From the NCBI GenBank assembly GCA_036499445.1, contig DASYDU010000206.1:1-5626 (forward strand): a DNA stretch of 5,626 nucleotides. Reading direction: 5' to 3'. Of this stretch, positions 5,570 to 5,626 are shown piece by piece (position 1 is the stretch's first letter; each line of letters begins with the position of its first letter). This stretch comes from DASYDU01 sp036499445. GTDB taxonomy: Bacteria; Planctomycetota; Planctomycetia; Pirellulales; Lacipirellulaceae. The position numbers and the translations under genes were made by a program. A model generated the notes under the pieces. The model ran no database searches and was not told the DNA's origin. It was given only the letters and a program-made list of their open reading frames with translations.

Positions 5570-5626
5570 CTAGTACCGATAATACTCCGGCTTATACGGA
5601 CCTTCGACCGGGATGCCCAGGTAGTC
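5570..5626 (-). CDS. ahcY: Adenosylhomocysteinase, C-terminal 18 residues
   Basis: The minus strand encodes DYLGIPVEGPYKPEYYRY followed by TAG. This is the highly conserved C-terminus of S-adenosylhomocysteine hydrolase. The Lys seventh from the end and the Tyr third from the end correspond to residues that reach into the NAD site of the neighbouring subunit in characterised enzymes. The enzyme is cytosolic, NAD-dependent and splits S-adenosylhomocysteine into adenosine and homocysteine, relieving product inhibition of methyltransferases. The rest of the gene lies beyond the right edge. Its transcript should end at the terminator 34 nt downstream. Confidence 0.9.
   Translation of the reverse strand, partial: DYLGIPVEGPYKPEYYRY

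Overview
The window is GC-rich bacterial DNA from what looks like a conserved chromosomal neighbourhood. Gene content suggests the phylum Planctomycetota, perhaps the Pirellulales: a DUF1015 protein beside adenosylhomocysteinase, a chromosomal-type ParB, a SulP permease and an ENPP-type phosphodiesterase. This placement rests on gene content and style only, so it is an inference.

Layout from left to right. (1) At 1-699 (+) lies the C-terminal part of a type I phosphodiesterase/nucleotide pyrophosphatase, cut by the left edge. (2) At 713-2407 (-) lies a complete SulP anion permease with a C-terminal STAS domain. It converges on the first gene with 13 bp between the stop codons. (3) At 2408-2545 is a short intergenic region with a candidate promoter for the permease and three copies of a heptamer. 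(4) At 2546-3526 (-) is a complete ParB (GTG start, strong Shine-Dalgarno). (5) At 3527-4121 is a 595-bp stretch with no credible gene. Its half nearer parB holds several short dyads, including a twin 10-bp palindrome. Its distal half holds five parS sites. (6) At 4122-5474 (-) is a DUF1015 protein. (7) At 5475-5569 is a spacer with a strong intrinsic terminator for the gene upstream and a promoter-like element overlapping it. (8) At 5570-5626 (-) are the last 18 codons of adenosylhomocysteinase.

The main discovery candidate is the parS array. Five near-identical 14-bp ParB sites are centred at 3835.5, 3876.5, 3934.5, 3975.5 and 4033.5, with centre-to-centre spacings of exactly 41, 58, 41 and 58 bp. 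Four are asymmetric hybrids (one GTTCC half, one GTTTC half) that alternate in orientation; the fifth lies in a perfect 20-bp palindrome. The sites and spacing repeat with a 99-bp period while the DNA between them has diverged. This compact, phased layout directly upstream of parB resembles a plasmid centromere more than the scattered parS sites usual on chromosomes. It suggests that one locus serves both as a ParB loading centre and as a control region for parB. No parA is present, although ParB keeps the N-terminal motif expected to contact ParA, so the partner ATPase is probably encoded elsewhere.

All genes from ahcY to SulP lie on the minus strand. The terminator after ahcY, the long parS region and the candidate promoters suggest separate transcription units rather than one operon. 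The phosphodiesterase and the permease have no evident functional link to chromosome segregation.
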